DNA of 64,000 bases from Mixophyes australis (lineage: Eukaryota > Chordata > Amphibia > Anura > Limnodynastidae): assembly GCA_036250195.1 (NCBI GenBank), contig JAVHZZ010000008.1, positions 6,767,434 to 6,831,433 on the forward strand. The letters run 5' to 3'. The translations under genes were made by a program, and so were the position numbers. The notes under the pieces were generated by a model. That model saw only the letters and a program-made list of their open reading frames with translations. It searched no databases and was not told the DNA's origin. Below, piece after piece: positions 1 to 11,067 of the stretch; within the stretch, counting starts at the first letter, position 1; every line of letters begins with the position of its first letter.

Positions 1-1386
1 ACTGCCATTTCCAGCACATCTGGCAAGACACAAAGCCACTGATTAAACTCATCAATACTTAGTGACAACCAAACCTTAGGCTGATATCCCCGGCCCGTTG
101 TAGAGATTCAGGCTACAATCAATATTGTGTCATCCTACGAAGAACATAACAGTGTGAGAAGTTTATAGAGCACCCTCAATGCTGTAAGTGGGTGTTAGAT
201 AACAACTATATCTTATATAATCTGCTAGAAGAACGAGTCACTAGCTTTTAATGGAGGTTGTTGACATTAGCTGATCTGTAGTGAGTTACATATTGATTAT
301 ATTACCTGAATTTTTAGCATTTGCTTCATGAAAAGAAAGATCAGAAAGAAAATCATTTTTCATGAATATATCTTTTTAATTCAATGTATATTCATTAAGT
401 TTATAGATTGATAGCTCTTTGAACTACAAAGGGAGTTCATAGTAGACGAGTATTCTCATTTGGCAGCCAACTTTTGATAGGCTCAAGGACCACACACAAT
501 AGATTAATAGCCCATTTTACAATGAAATAAATCGATGACGCTGCGCATTTTGTGTTGCACTGAAGTCTGCACCATCTGTGTATACAACTACTTGCAGGAA
601 GAGTTCATTTAAGATGTAAGGGAACAAAATAGTCAAGAAACTTATTTAGTGACTATTTCTGGTTTCTTGGTATTAGATTTTCTGCAAAACATTATTATTG
701 AAGATGCTCAAACCAAATGCAAATTTTTTCTCAAATCAGTTTATCGAATCGTTACAAAATTTATAAAATCTACCGGAATACATAAAATAATAGAATAATT
801 AGATTGATAGCTGAAAAGGTTTGAACATGTTTGAGTCTGTTTGAATTTTTTTTAAACTTAAACGTATACAATTTAACTGCTTTGAATGGCGAACCTTAAA
901 CTCAAACAGCGATCACGTACTACGAAATTGGAACTTTGATCACTGCTGTTTGACACAAAGAAAAATGTATTCTTTAGTATTTTAAAGTATTATTTTAATA
1001 GTGTTTACAAATAAATATAGTTAAAAATACAAATTTGTACATAAAGTGCGAAACTCAAATGCAAATGCCTCAGCAACAGCAAACTGAGTTTGTAAATGTG
1101 AGCTGAATATTTGGAACTGCAAATAAGAATCAATATCTATCGACGATTGTATCGCAGATATTTTCCTGGCCTTCGAACTGGTGAAATTTGATAGAATTTT
1201 AATCCGCTTTGAAATGTTTAAGCATCTAATTATTATACAGTTGAAGTAGTTAGACCCAGTGCAAAGTTCTGCAAATCTAACATTCTGCAAATCACCAGTA
1301 TGACAGTAACAGGGATAAACCCTACAAAAGACAATATGTGACAATTATAATTCGATACATTCAGTTTCTGAAAGAAACAAATAATA
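1..1386. other. AT-rich noncoding stretch, no gene seen
   Basis: No exon with plausible splice sites, no RNA gene and no recognised repeat was found. The longest open frame is 107 codons on the minus strand (1021-1344). Its product is low-complexity, resembles no family I know, and fits chance in AT-rich DNA. Confidence 0.6.
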
Positions 1387-1525
1387 TGTGTGTGTGTCTG
1401 TGTGTGTGTATTAGGGAATTTAGACTAAGCTCTAATGGGGCAGGGTCTGATGTGAGTGAGTTCTCTGTACAGCGCTGCGGAAACAGTGGCGCTATATAAA
1501 TAAATGGTGATGATGATGATGATGA
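1387..1525 (+). repeat. tRNA-SINE 3' end, 5'-truncated
   Basis: The sequence runs from a (TG)n tract through 'TTAGGGAATTTAGACT' and 'GTACAGCGCTGCGGAAAC' to 'GGCGCTATATAAATAAATGG' and a (GAT)n end. This matches the 3' half of the full SINEs at 45696, 50102 and 60287. The tRNA-like head is absent. The 'GCGCTATATAAATAAA' tail resembles L2-clade LINE 3' ends, which would explain mobilisation in trans by L2; that last step is inference. Confidence 0.9.
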
Positions 1526-2967
1526 ATATTGCCTCTGTGTAAAGGCCATTGTGTGAGTACACTGCATAATACAATTGTTCATTGTCGTTAGGTGAAGCTT
1601 TGATGTACATTTATTACAATCATGAATACAAGTGTTGTGTCACTGTCTTAGAGCTGAAGGTATATAATTGTTAAGAATCTAATTCATTTGCTGTTCTTGG
1701 ATATCTGTTCAGTGAGCAGAGGCCCACGGTGGTTGGGCTGTCCTGTGGAGTCTTATTAGTAGACAGTAAACCCTGCGGTGTAATGAGTTACTTTCATAAC
1801 CATAACACGGTTTCCAAACAGATGTTCCTAATATTTCTGGCAGTCTCGCGAGACCTTCACATATGTTTGCTTATCGGTGCAGATTAGGCTGTGAATTTAC
1901 TGGCATTAGAAGACTTTACTTTTTAACTATGTAATGAATTTAGTGCAGGAAATGTTACATTGTATCCATGGGTGTTTGCAGAGGTTCATGTTGAGTTTAT
2001 TTACAAGGTTTTCTCTCATTTTCCTTCTAATTTTCTCTTATTCCTCCACTTATATTTTAATAAATCAATGTTATATAGAAAGGCATGTTAGGAGCCCAAA
2101 TACCAATTTTGGTTTTATTCACCCACAATGCAGCAGGGCACACTGTATAAAGACAGAACATACCAGACAACAGTCCCAATGATTGGGGCTGCAGAACTGG
2201 GCGTGGTCTTGTACAAAGTGGGCTTGGCCTGGGTGGATTTGCGCAGGGTGTGAGCAGATCAGGAAATGTACAATATGCTGCAAAATTATATCTACATAAG
2301 GAATAGATTTTATCAGAGATCTGTCTCATGTTCAAGTCACTGATACACGGAATATTGCTGAAGAAATAGTGGCGTCCAGTGGTGGTGGTACTACTGCCCT
2401 GAATGGGGTGCGGCCGATATGGGGCCCTTGGACGGTAATTCTGGGTCACCCTGCCGAGTTCGCCACTTTACTCTCAGAAGACCAGAGCAGGGGCCTCTTC
2501 TGAGCATTAGTGGGTCTAGCACATCCACAGGGAAGCCCTGGTCAGACTCGGATTAGCTGCAAAGCAACATAAGCGTTTGCCTAGAGTTCAGGAAGTATTG
2601 TCATTCCCAGCAAGTGAGTAGCAGAGCTGTGCAGCACACCTAATGTTGCAGATCCAGGGGGTGGCAATCACCCCCCCCCCCCCCCCCTTCCCCAGCAGCA
2701 CAAGCATACCTTTAAGCTGAGGTCAAGACGCCAATCAAACCTGAGGAGGGGGCGATGCCAACTGGGGCCCGAGGCAGGGCCAGCCAGGACCAGACAATCA
2801 GAATGAAGGAAGGGCGTGACTATGCTAAAGCGCCCCCCTAAAAATAAAGTCTAGGTCCGCCCCTGATACCTACCTATCAGTGTCTAGGACTTTCCTTTCT
2901 GGTGCCTCCAACTGACATGCGCTCTCTCTCTGGAGATTCTCTCTGCTCATAGCACTGAACTAACCAC
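1526..2967. other. Noncoding stretch with C-run; no gene seen
   Basis: No supported gene. A run of 17 C lies at 2671-2687. The following 2700-2870 segment ends in 'GGTCCGCCCCTGATA', wording typical of degraded interspersed repeats, but I cannot set its borders. The 130-codon minus-strand frame at 2057-2449 is low-complexity and unsupported. Confidence 0.5.
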
Positions 2968-3089
2968 CTAACTTGTGACACTCCAGGTGTTGTGAAACTA
3001 CAAGTCCCAGCATGCTTAGCCAATATAAAGCAGCTGGAAGAGTATGCTGGGACTTGTAGTTTCACAACACCTGGAGTGTCACAGGTTAG
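2968..3089. repeat. 122-bp foldback repeat
   Basis: Two arms of about 47 bp are inverted copies of each other: 'CTAACTTGTGACACTCCAGG' on the left, and on the right the reverse complement beginning 'CTAACCTGTGACACTCCAGG'. Both continue through 'TGTGAAACTACAAGTCCCAG'. The loop is about 28 bases. A related single arm appears at 9037-9064 ('TGTGGAACTACAAGTCCCAG'). This is best read as a short foldback MITE. No target duplication was identified. Confidence 0.85.
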
Positions 3090-4474
3090 CCAACACTGAC
3101 CTAGACCCTCCCAGGCTGCTTGTAGCTCATGTAGAGGTTTCGGGCAGAGAATAGAGATGTGTAATGTATGACAATGAACAAAAGGAGGGACTGTGAAAAG
3201 TACTTGACAATGGGAACAATGCAATAAGCTTTCTGGGCAAACTGGATGACAATTAGGCTCTTTGTCATTAGAGGGTGACTATGAAATGTGTCTGATAATG
3301 GTTCTGCTGCACTGAGAAAATTGGAGGTGGGGCCCCCAAATCTCTACCTTGCCTTGGGGCCCATTTGGTTCTAATTCGGCTTTGGATCCTATTGGCACTC
3401 GAATCACATGGGGTCCTATTATTGTGTTCGGTGACTGGACTCTCAATTTCATTCTTGGGCGACAGGCTTGTTTTAGGACATCACAAGTGGCAATTTGGGG
3501 GCTATTTGTCTGTCCAGCGATATCTCAGCATGTATTCATTTCCCGCAATGACCAAGACACTTTAGTTACTGCCCGGCTAGGCAAAAATACAGTTTGTCAC
3601 CGTTAGTGTGGAACTAAAAATCTAATCAACACATTATGGCCATTATATATTAATCCTGGATATATTCCTTCGTTACAAGTACTTGATCTTCTTAGAAGTG
3701 TTCAATTTCAAACGCACTCATTTATTGAGTTATTATTTCATATTTTCTCTGCATGAACATAATAATCAATTACTAAATCATATATTATTGCAAATTAAGA
3801 AATGCTATAATTTCAACGGCTGCATCCATCAGTCCTTACTAAATCTATTTATAAACTAAAACTCAATAATTACTTGTACAGATAATCTACCTTGACTTTT
3901 CAAATATGCCCATAACAAATGTTCCAGATCCAATTACATTTTACATAATGAATGATTAATGAATAATAACCTGTACATTACCTCCGCCACTTGCGCCCTA
4001 CAGAACTGTTGATATATTGTTTTCGTACTGTAATTATTTTATGAATATGCATGAGATTAGCTTTAGGTCCTAATTGCTAATATAATTTATACCGAAGAAC
4101 CGGGGGATATAAAATGCTGGATATTAAAAGTCTCAATTGCATTTATAAGTTTAATGTAATCACTGTTAATCTTACATCGCCGGATCCTAATGAGGATGGG
4201 TTACCAAACGAACAGGGGGTTAGCTGTGTGGCACAAGTTTTGGGCTAAACATCACTGAAACTGATTCTTATTGTGATATAGAACATTACTTGGAAATAGT
4301 TTGGAATTAATTTGAAATAATGGCAACAATATATACCTGAGATAATATTATTTAACTATAGTGGCACAAAAGGAGGCACCAAGTCTAGAAACTTTAATTT
4401 TGCTATATTGTGGTAGAGGCTGAACTAAATCTGTTGGTTGTCAGAAGACCTACGTTTAAACTGGACATTATTTG
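3090..4474. other. AT-rich noncoding stretch, no gene seen
   Basis: No supported gene or repeat. The part from 3620 to 4200 is AT-rich, free of recognisable transposons, and contains homeodomain-type TAAT cores and 'TATGCATGAGATTAGC'. That composition is compatible with a conserved noncoding element but does not show one. Confidence 0.45.
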
Positions 4475-4477
4475 TTA

Positions 4478-4822
4478 TACCCCAATCATACTGCACGAAA
4501 ATCCCGGGTTTTTCCTGGGTGGAGCTCAAACGACCCGGGTCTTGGTGCAGTATGAATGGTACAAGTGAAAAATCTCGGGTCTAAAAACCTGGGATTTATC
4601 GAGGGGTAATTCCCGGGTCGGGCGAGAGAGAGAGAGAAAGAGAGAAAGAGAGAGAGCGAGAGAGAGAGATTTTTGTTTTTTGCCAGGGCACAGACTTGTG
4701 CAGTATGAATGGGTCAAAGGTGCAGTATGAATGGTGTTTCTGAGCTGGGACGCTCCGAGCCCCTGCAAAAACCCGGCTTCAAAAACCCGGGATATTGCAG
4801 GGGCGGCAGAATGAAAGTGGTA
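4478..4822. mobile_element. PIF/Harbinger-like MITE with TTA target duplication
   Basis: Imperfect terminal inverted repeats start 'TACCCCAATCATACTGC' on the left and, read on the minus strand, 'TACCACTTTCATTCTGC' on the right. Direct TTA copies flank the element (4475-4477 and 4823-4825), and a 3-bp TWA target is characteristic of PIF/Harbinger transposition. The word 'GTGCAGTATGAATGG' occurs three times inside (4545, 4698, 4720), with its inverse near the left end. This resembles subterminal transposase-binding repeats. A (GA)n tract lies in the middle. There is no transposase frame, so the element is non-autonomous. Confidence 0.75.
4618..4669. repeat. (GA)n simple repeat
   Basis: An imperfect GAGA tract of about 50 bases lies inside the Harbinger-like MITE. 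It accounts for the Ser/Leu-rich minus-strand reading frame there. Confidence 0.9.
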
Positions 4823-4825
4823 TTA

Positions 4826-5468
4826 CTTGCTTATGGCATGCTACCATTTATCTGAGAAAATCTCTCCCACATCCCTAGTTCCTAGTTTGGGTTAAGTAAC
4901 GAAAGTTTTAAATATTTGTTTCAGGAAATGTATTTTTTAATGTTGATCAAATGCACTGTGTAACGTTTTGTTTGCAAAATACAATTTTAATGATATATGC
5001 CTATGTTGTGGGTTTTGGAAGTTCATACTATCTAAAGATGACCTTGTAATTACATTCCTCCCAAATTTTTAAGTTTAGGAATTGTTACAACGCATGCGTG
5101 CACAAGCCTCGAACCCTTCTTTCTTGTCTTTTTGATAGATTATGAAAAGTACATCTTTGACAGGCACAAAGTGTTGCCAAAGTGGGTGTGTCCTGTCCTG
5201 GCCAATGGGTGTGTTCTGCTCCACTGAAGGGTGTGTCTATTATTATTTATATGATAAGTTATCATTCCAACAACTTCTGAACTTTGTCATTGTTAGTTAT
5301 TTTTCTCTCTTCTCTTACCCACTTTTGCATCATCTATTTTGCAGCCCCCTTTTCTCAGAGATGCACTGTTTGCTCAGATAAATTTCACCTGAACACCCCC
5401 CACCCCCGGCAGAAACATTCACCCCCTTGCACCCAACTGCCCCCTCCTTTTGTAAAGACTACCCTCTA
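4826..5468. other. Noncoding stretch, no gene seen
   Basis: No repeat or gene recognised. The short plus-strand frames are T-rich low complexity, with no start context or homology that I recognise. Confidence 0.5.
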
Positions 5469-5770
5469 CATAGGCAAAATGAGGGGGGGGGGGTTCCTAG
5501 TGCCTGGAACCCCCCCCCCAAGCCTGGGATACTGTATAATTGAGGTGGCTGGACCCTGCCCCCGCTTCACACGGCTCTGCTTCAAAAGAGAGAGCTGTGT
5601 GCACCTAACAGTAGTGCATGCAGCATTACCCATGTATATTATGGGGATAGGAAGAGTTGGAGAGCAGCCAAGCACTGTCTAAAATTACAGCCACGCCCCC
5701 ATGCATGCTGGTCACGCCCACTGGCTGCGTGATGTGGAAACCCCCCTCTTCAAACCCTATGTTTGCCCCT
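5469..5770 (+). mobile_element. Family D short repeat, copy D1
   Basis: One of five ~300-bp copies in this window (also 29121, 39761, 47789, 56040). The copy runs from 'CATAGGCAAAATGAGG' through 'GGATAGGAAGAGTTGG' and 'GCCACGCCCCCATGCATGC' to 'TGTTTGCCCC'. The ends are inverted in an interrupted way: GGCAAAC and GGGGGGTTTCC on the left, GGAAACCCCCC and GTTTGCC on the right. G and C runs in this copy are expanded. It is probably a non-autonomous DNA transposon whose superfamily I cannot assign. Confidence 0.85.
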
Positions 5771-6014
5771 GCTCTGGCAATGAAATTCTCTTTTACACAG
5801 ATATCCCTCTCCCCTTTCTTAGCGTGTCTTCCTTTGCTGGTCATCACGCATAAGCGCAGCCAGAGCACTTTCCCAATGTGTAGCTACGGATGACTGGTTC
5901 CGCAATGGGCGCCGGATTCTTCTGACAGCTGTTATGTTTTTGCCAACGTGCACCCAGCAATGGCGCACATGCACAGACGGCACTCAAGGTCCTCCGCACA
6001 AGTCAGGGAGCGTT
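5771..6014. other. Noncoding spacer
   Basis: No gene or repeat could be delimited between family D copy D1 and the foldback at 6015. Confidence 0.4.
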
Positions 6015-6087
6015 GTCTACCCTCCCGGGAGTCAGGAAGGTCTCCAAAAATTTCCGGGAGTCTACTGAACATTCCGGAAGAGTAGAC
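6015..6087. repeat. Family G foldback fragment
   Basis: The 73-bp segment starts 'GTCTACCCTCCCGGGAG' and ends 'TTCCGGAAGAGTAGAC', which are inverted relative to each other. The same arrangement occurs at 58778-58849, where the segment belongs to a longer element. The shared structure supports a dispersed foldback family. Confidence 0.65.
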
Positions 6088-8078
6088 TTGTGTTGTGTGT
6101 GGTCACGCTGAACAGCGTGCACTGCTATATCTCCATGTCTGTGATACGATCGGAGTGTGCCACATTCCCAATCTGAAGAACGGGTGATCCCCGTCCCCCA
6201 CACCTCTGCCTGCTAAGGTAAGAATCTGTGAGGAGTGAGGGGTAAGGGGCAGGTGCTGTATCAGAGAGGGGGGGGGGGGCTTTTTAGAGTGTCCACAGAT
6301 CTTTTACCAATCCTGTATTTGTTGTACTCTATAGCAGCCAATCAGAATCTACCTGTCATTTTCCTAGTGCATGAATGGAGGTTTGCCTCAGAGTCGCCGT
6401 TTCACAGAAGTGTCAACTTTCTGCAATACAATCTACCAGTTCCGCTTCCGCTGCGCCATTCTGCACTGTATGTAAATTTGCATTTCACAGAATTTATAGT
6501 CTATAAATCGAGCTCGGTGATCCCTGCATTCTGCCATGTGGGGCGCTTAGGGCTAATAAAGGAGAATTCCTGGTGTAACAAAAATGACAGGGGTATTCCA
6601 AACGGGATACCTGAGGCCAAATTCTTCAAGGAAAATGTGCGAAATATGGCAGCGAAATCCATGCAACCCCAGGTTGTTCATTATATCCTCAATCTACCAG
6701 GACTTACTGACAGGCAATTCAGCAGACAGTCCCTGAGGACCTTGCATGATATCCATTCATTGACAGCTGGAAAAAACTACATATTCCGTCAGTCCAGGGG
6801 TCGCTTGGATTGATGGGAGCGAGGATAAAAGACTGCGTGGAGCGGCCATCTCCCTCTTTTGGCGGGACCTCTGCAGGCTATAGCGCAAGTTGTATTGGAT
6901 AACGTAACGGTAGGAGCGAGGCCTTAATGAACCATTCATCCTATCTTTAAGGCACTTTCAGGTATTAGTTGCAGCAGACAAGGAGTGAACACATAGTGCT
7001 CACATCTACTGCATTTATTGAACAAATAAAAAACAAAAATAAGACTTTATTAACTTTCCTGCAAGAGAAGCGCAGAGGGAGAACCATTGTCCGATACATA
7101 AAAAAACTCCTCAGCACTTTCTCTTACACAGAACAGGTCCCTGAAGATGGATTCACTTTCCTTTCCTTTCTGATTTGATAGAAGATCCATGTTTTCTCCA
7201 AGACACTAACAATCCTATGTAGAGTCATGTTCTACCAGCCACAGACATAAAAAGGTGAAAATAATTGGATATTTGTCCTCCCCTTGAGCTTCTCCAAACT
7301 GGTCATATTTTCATGTTCTGAGGTTTATTTTCCTTTGTGAAAACATGGGGGATAATTACTGAAGCCAACAGGAAGGACGGCTCACTGCTTCCTGATTAGG
7401 GGAACCCCTTAGACATGACCTGCTGGGACTATTAAGGACTAAAGAATCCTTAAACTAAATACAAAATATCCATAGAGAATAGAAAATCTGAATAAACCAC
7501 AACTCCAGGGGGAGCCGACCGTTACCCCAGGTGATACTGGATGGCGTTTCATATATTAAAATCAGTAAAAAAGGCATTTCAGTCCACTAGGACCCAGTAA
7601 TAACCTCATTTTGGGCATCATACCTCCCAACTTTTAGCTCTTACTAATCAGTACGGCGGCAGCTGCTCGTGTGCAAGAATGAAGCGTTGGCCCGGTAATC
7701 AGGAGCACACCTTGGAGGCGCTGAGCTGCTTACACCCTTCCCCCTGCCTCTACCATAAATCATACTTGCCAACTCTCCCTGAATGTCCGGGAGACTCCCT
7801 GAAATAGGAGTGATCTCCCTCACTCCTTGAAGAGTCTGGCATTATCCCTGATGCTGAGCCAGTACAAGACGTAGTTGGCTTCACCATCTGTGGCATGATG
7901 ACACAGTTCAGAAATTGTGTCCTATGTCCATGTATTGATGCCTATGGAGGTGGCCATTTTCATGGAGACCAAGATTTAATCAAAGACTGACAGGTAAGAC
8001 AACATGACTTCCATAATGGAGACAGAAATGTAAAAGACACTTCAGTCTCAAGAGATTCATTAGCTGCTTTTCTTTAAC
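6088..8078. other. Noncoding stretch with one unsupported long frame
   Basis: A 192-codon plus-strand frame (6235-6813) is the longest non-repetitive frame in this part of the window. Its product has no domain, motif or family resemblance that I recognise. It begins beside a poly-G run, and I see no splice or promoter evidence. The word at 6480-6510 (CACAGAATTTATAGTCTATA) resembles the inverse of 24831-24855, suggesting a diverged repeat. A family G fragment lies at 7771-7860 ('CATACTTGCCAACTCTCCC'). Confidence 0.45.
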
Positions 8079-8354
8079 GCATAGTTGCCTACGACTCCCG
8101 CATTTCTGGGAGACCTCCCAGGAGAGCAGGGCAACCTCCTGATTCTCGCCCCGTAATAGATAAGTGGCTGGGGGGGGGGGCTTATTGACGCAACTATCGC
8201 GACCTTTTAGACCCGCCCCCTGCAGTAATTGGCCAAAATTGTGAAAATTGTTTAGGGGTGGGGCCAAAATGATGCGATTCGTCAAGCCACGCCCCGCACA
8301 CCCACCTCCCCCAGGATCTCCCTGAAGCCAACGAGGAAAAGTTGGCAAGTATGC
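8079..8354. mobile_element. Family G element with terminal inverted repeats
   Basis: The left end 'GCATAGTTGCCTACGACTCC' matches the inverted right end 'GCATACTTGCCAACTTTTCC' (right end as written: GTTGGCAAGTATGC). The interior contains GC-rich words shared with other places in the window ('GGGGTGGGGCCAAAATGATG'; compare 32892-32910 and 47605-47625). It appears to be a non-autonomous DNA transposon. No convincing target-site duplication was found. Confidence 0.65.
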
Positions 8355-9446
8355 CACAAATACCCCACTTCAATGCCACGTCATTGATATTTGCTGTATT
8401 GGCAGGGCAGCCATCCCCCAACTGTACTGGAATCGGGTCAAAAGTTCTGATCCGCGGGAGAAGATGCAAGTAGAGGAGATTTTGTTGTAGGAATCAAGAG
8501 ACAGGGCTGTAAGTAGGCAGATAGGGAATCATATTGGGACTGTCCTTTCTAAATCAACACATTTATGAGGTAGGTGTGTATCGTTCCTAGTGATTTTATT
8601 AGCTTAATCCTCATCTGTTGTGATTCAGCCCACAAGACAGCCACCACCACTGTTTAAAGGTGACCGGTACACTTATGTAGACTACAAGCTTCTCTTTGAT
8701 GTGTAAATGCACAAAACCTTACTCCCTTTGCCTTAGTTTATCTTCTGCTATGGATTTTATTGTACATTCTGGCTCTATCATCCGCTCCCTATCATCCGCT
8801 CCGTCTCTGTGTTATATTAGAGACTGATGTTGGCCTGTGTCGTCCCGATGTTCAAAACACAGCGACAGAATAAAATGTAATAAGATTTCTGTCAGAGCTG
8901 AGCGACACATTTACACTTCCTATTAATGTTCTCACATGGAGAACCTGTGTATAGTAACACAAGTAATATCTCTGAGGGAACTGGTAGATCAGATTTCATC
9001 CATGGAATTAGAGGTAGGCAACCTGCAACTCTCCAGCTGTTGTGGAACTACAAGTCCCAGCGTGCCCTGGGTTACATCATAACAGCACCTGAACATTGCA
9101 ACATTCCTGGGCAAGAAAAAAAGTGTCAAAAATGACCATATCCTATCTCCGCCCAATGCATAACATTGGTAGGCGAGGTCCTGTCCCCAAATGTGTAAGC
9201 CATGCCCCTTTCAGCTGCCGAAAATTAGGACAGTTCATCAAAATGTATGATTGTCAACATTCCCAACTGTAAAAAATTATTAAAAAAAGATAGGCCACAC
9301 ACTGACCCACTGAACCGCTTTCAAATCTGTCCAAACTGCGCCCATTTTGGTTGAGAATATGCCCCTTTCAGATGGGACTGCTGGCCGCTATGTAGAGTCC
9401 TTTGTTAATAACTTATATTGTACAATGAGAATGTTTCATTATTCAT
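8355..9446. other. Noncoding stretch with old repeat traces
   Basis: No gene seen. At 9037-9064 there is a single arm of the foldback seen at 2968. The 9130-9270 segment has words such as 'AAGCCATGCCCC' that recur in degraded GC-rich repeats here. Nothing else could be delimited. Confidence 0.45.
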
Positions 9447-9600
9447 ATCAGTCCCTGTCCCAACAGAGCTTACAATCTAATTCCCGATCACAGAGGGACT
9501 TTTGGGACAATTTAGTTAGAAGCCAATTAACCTACCGGTCGGGTGAGAATTGGACCTGAGGCACAGGACTGTGAGGCAGCAATGCTAAGCACTGTGCCAC
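9447..9600 (-). repeat. Old diverged tRNA-SINE
   Basis: Read on the minus strand, the segment gives a tRNA-like head (GGTGGCACAGTGCTTAGCA with 'CTGCCTCACAG'), then 'GGTTAATTGGC', then 'TTAGATTGTAAGCTC' and 'GGGACAGGGACTGA'. The order matches the young SINEs, but identity is much lower. This suggests an older subfamily or an old insertion. Confidence 0.75.
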
Positions 9601-9698
9601 CCTCCCTTTAGCGCACGTAAAGAAGCATTGCAGACTGCACTTTTTTGTGGGGGGGAATCACCCTTCATAGGGATCACTGGCTACACTGCAATTAGCAC
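9601..9698. other. Short spacer
   Basis: Short spacer with a G run near 9650. No feature seen. Confidence 0.4.
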
Positions 9699-9790
9699 CA
9701 AACCATAGTAACCAATCAGACACTTCCTTTCATTGTGTAACTTACACTGGACAGATTTAAGCTAATTGCTGATTGGTTGCTGTGGTTCAA
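9699..9790. repeat. Family H inverted repeat with paired CCAAT motifs
   Basis: The left arm 'CAAACCATAGTAACCAATCAG' is inverted at the right as 'CTGATTGGTTGCTGTGGTT'. The same layout is seen at 23591-23693 and partly at 55007-55085. The arms resemble those of family C and end in a CCAATCAG / CTGATTGG pair. It is probably an old palindromic MITE. Confidence 0.7.
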
Positions 9791-10270
9791 TGCAAATATT
9801 GTCCCTAAATACGATGTTAGTAACATTGTATATGGCCCCTTCTCAGCTCTCCTCATCCTCCCTGTATAAATATCACATAAAGCTGACTGCGTTTTATATA
9901 ACATCCTTACTCCTCTCTAGGTATGTATAAAAAAATAGCACTAGAAAATAAAAGAAAAGGGATGAAATGGGAAAATATATAGTAGCAGTTATAAATGTGT
10001 GCTGGGAAATACTGATCTCTGGGTCTCCTGTATGAGACAGTGGATGTACCTGAGCTGAATGTTAAATCATTTATTTGAGGTAACTGGGTTCTATTCTCTA
10101 TCATCAGCTATGAAGATGTCTAAGGAACGTACCACCCACAAACTCTTCAATACTATAATTTGCATATAATAGTAGGAGTTTACATCTAGCTTGACGACTT
10201 TTGCTGAACTGTAAGTATCAATATGTATGATCTCTGCAGTAACTGTATCACTAGCTGAGAAGACTTAACC
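9791..10270. other. Noncoding spacer, no gene seen
   Basis: No repeat or gene recognised. Short frames on the minus strand are not supported. Confidence 0.45.
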
Positions 10271-10677
10271 TGTGTACACCCCTATGTAATCTTACTTCAG
10301 ATGCAATTTCTGTAACGATTTCACCAACGACTGAAAGTCCCGATGATCATGCAGATTCCTGTGCACACACCTACACGATTTACCTTCAGATCTGTGATCT
10401 TCATCTCTCATAACCATCTGCTGTGAAGATCCTGACTCTGTACACTGTACAGATATCTGCCTACACTGCTGGTGGTGAGTGTGTACACACTGCCACATTT
10501 ACCTGACATCGTTTCATCGTTGATCGTGATATTTAGGATGTTTAGAAAAACAAATCAACAGATGCCATGTGGTTTGGTACAATAATACATGATTGTGGGA
10601 GTGTACACACTAATGTGATATCTGACCAAACTGTTGTGAATCGTGAGATCTGCGCCATAGTGGCATAGGTGTGTACC
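10271..10677 (-). mobile_element. Family E terminal-inverted-repeat element, copy E2
   Basis: The ends carry TGTGTACACC and GGTGTGTACC. The interior shares ordered words with copy E1 at 28577-28993 in the opposite sense, for example 'TTTACCTTCAGATCTGTG' here against 'CACAGATCTGAAGGTAAA' there. The 407-bp length is close to E1's. It is non-autonomous and has no transposase frame. Terminal GTGTGTACC repeats are seen in some hAT MITEs, but I found no clean 8-bp duplication, so the superfamily is left open. Confidence 0.7.
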
Positions 10678-11067
10678 AAGCTTAAATATCAGTATATAGT
10701 CCCAGGAGAACTCAGCGGCACTGGGAACAGTGATCTATGGATCAGTATGAGGATCGTACAGTCAGTCCTCATGGCAATGACTATAAATGCTGGATGGCCG
10801 ATGGTGAAGCAAGTTTGCAATTTTGGTCCAACCAGTGTTTAAAGTCTCAACTATGACATCACAGTCCTCACTAGTCATCATGACATCACTAACCAGACCG
10901 CCCACTGATACTAACAGGCAGATACGGGCTTCTGCCAAATGCCGGATACCCCTGGAAAATATTATACATAGACAATTTCATCTTATTGGCATCTCGCTCC
11001 CCTCTCCCCAGAGCTGAGTCTCTCTTTCAGCTTTCTTACTTCTTAGCTGCCTTTGAATACACAATTA
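10678..11067. other. Noncoding spacer
   Basis: No gene or repeat recognised between E2 and A1. Confidence 0.45.

Noticed and set aside
6235..6813. 192-codon open frame that could be an exon
   Set aside because: No domain or family resemblance, poly-G beside the start, and a mid-frame word related to another repeat-like segment. No splice, promoter or polyadenylation support was seen.
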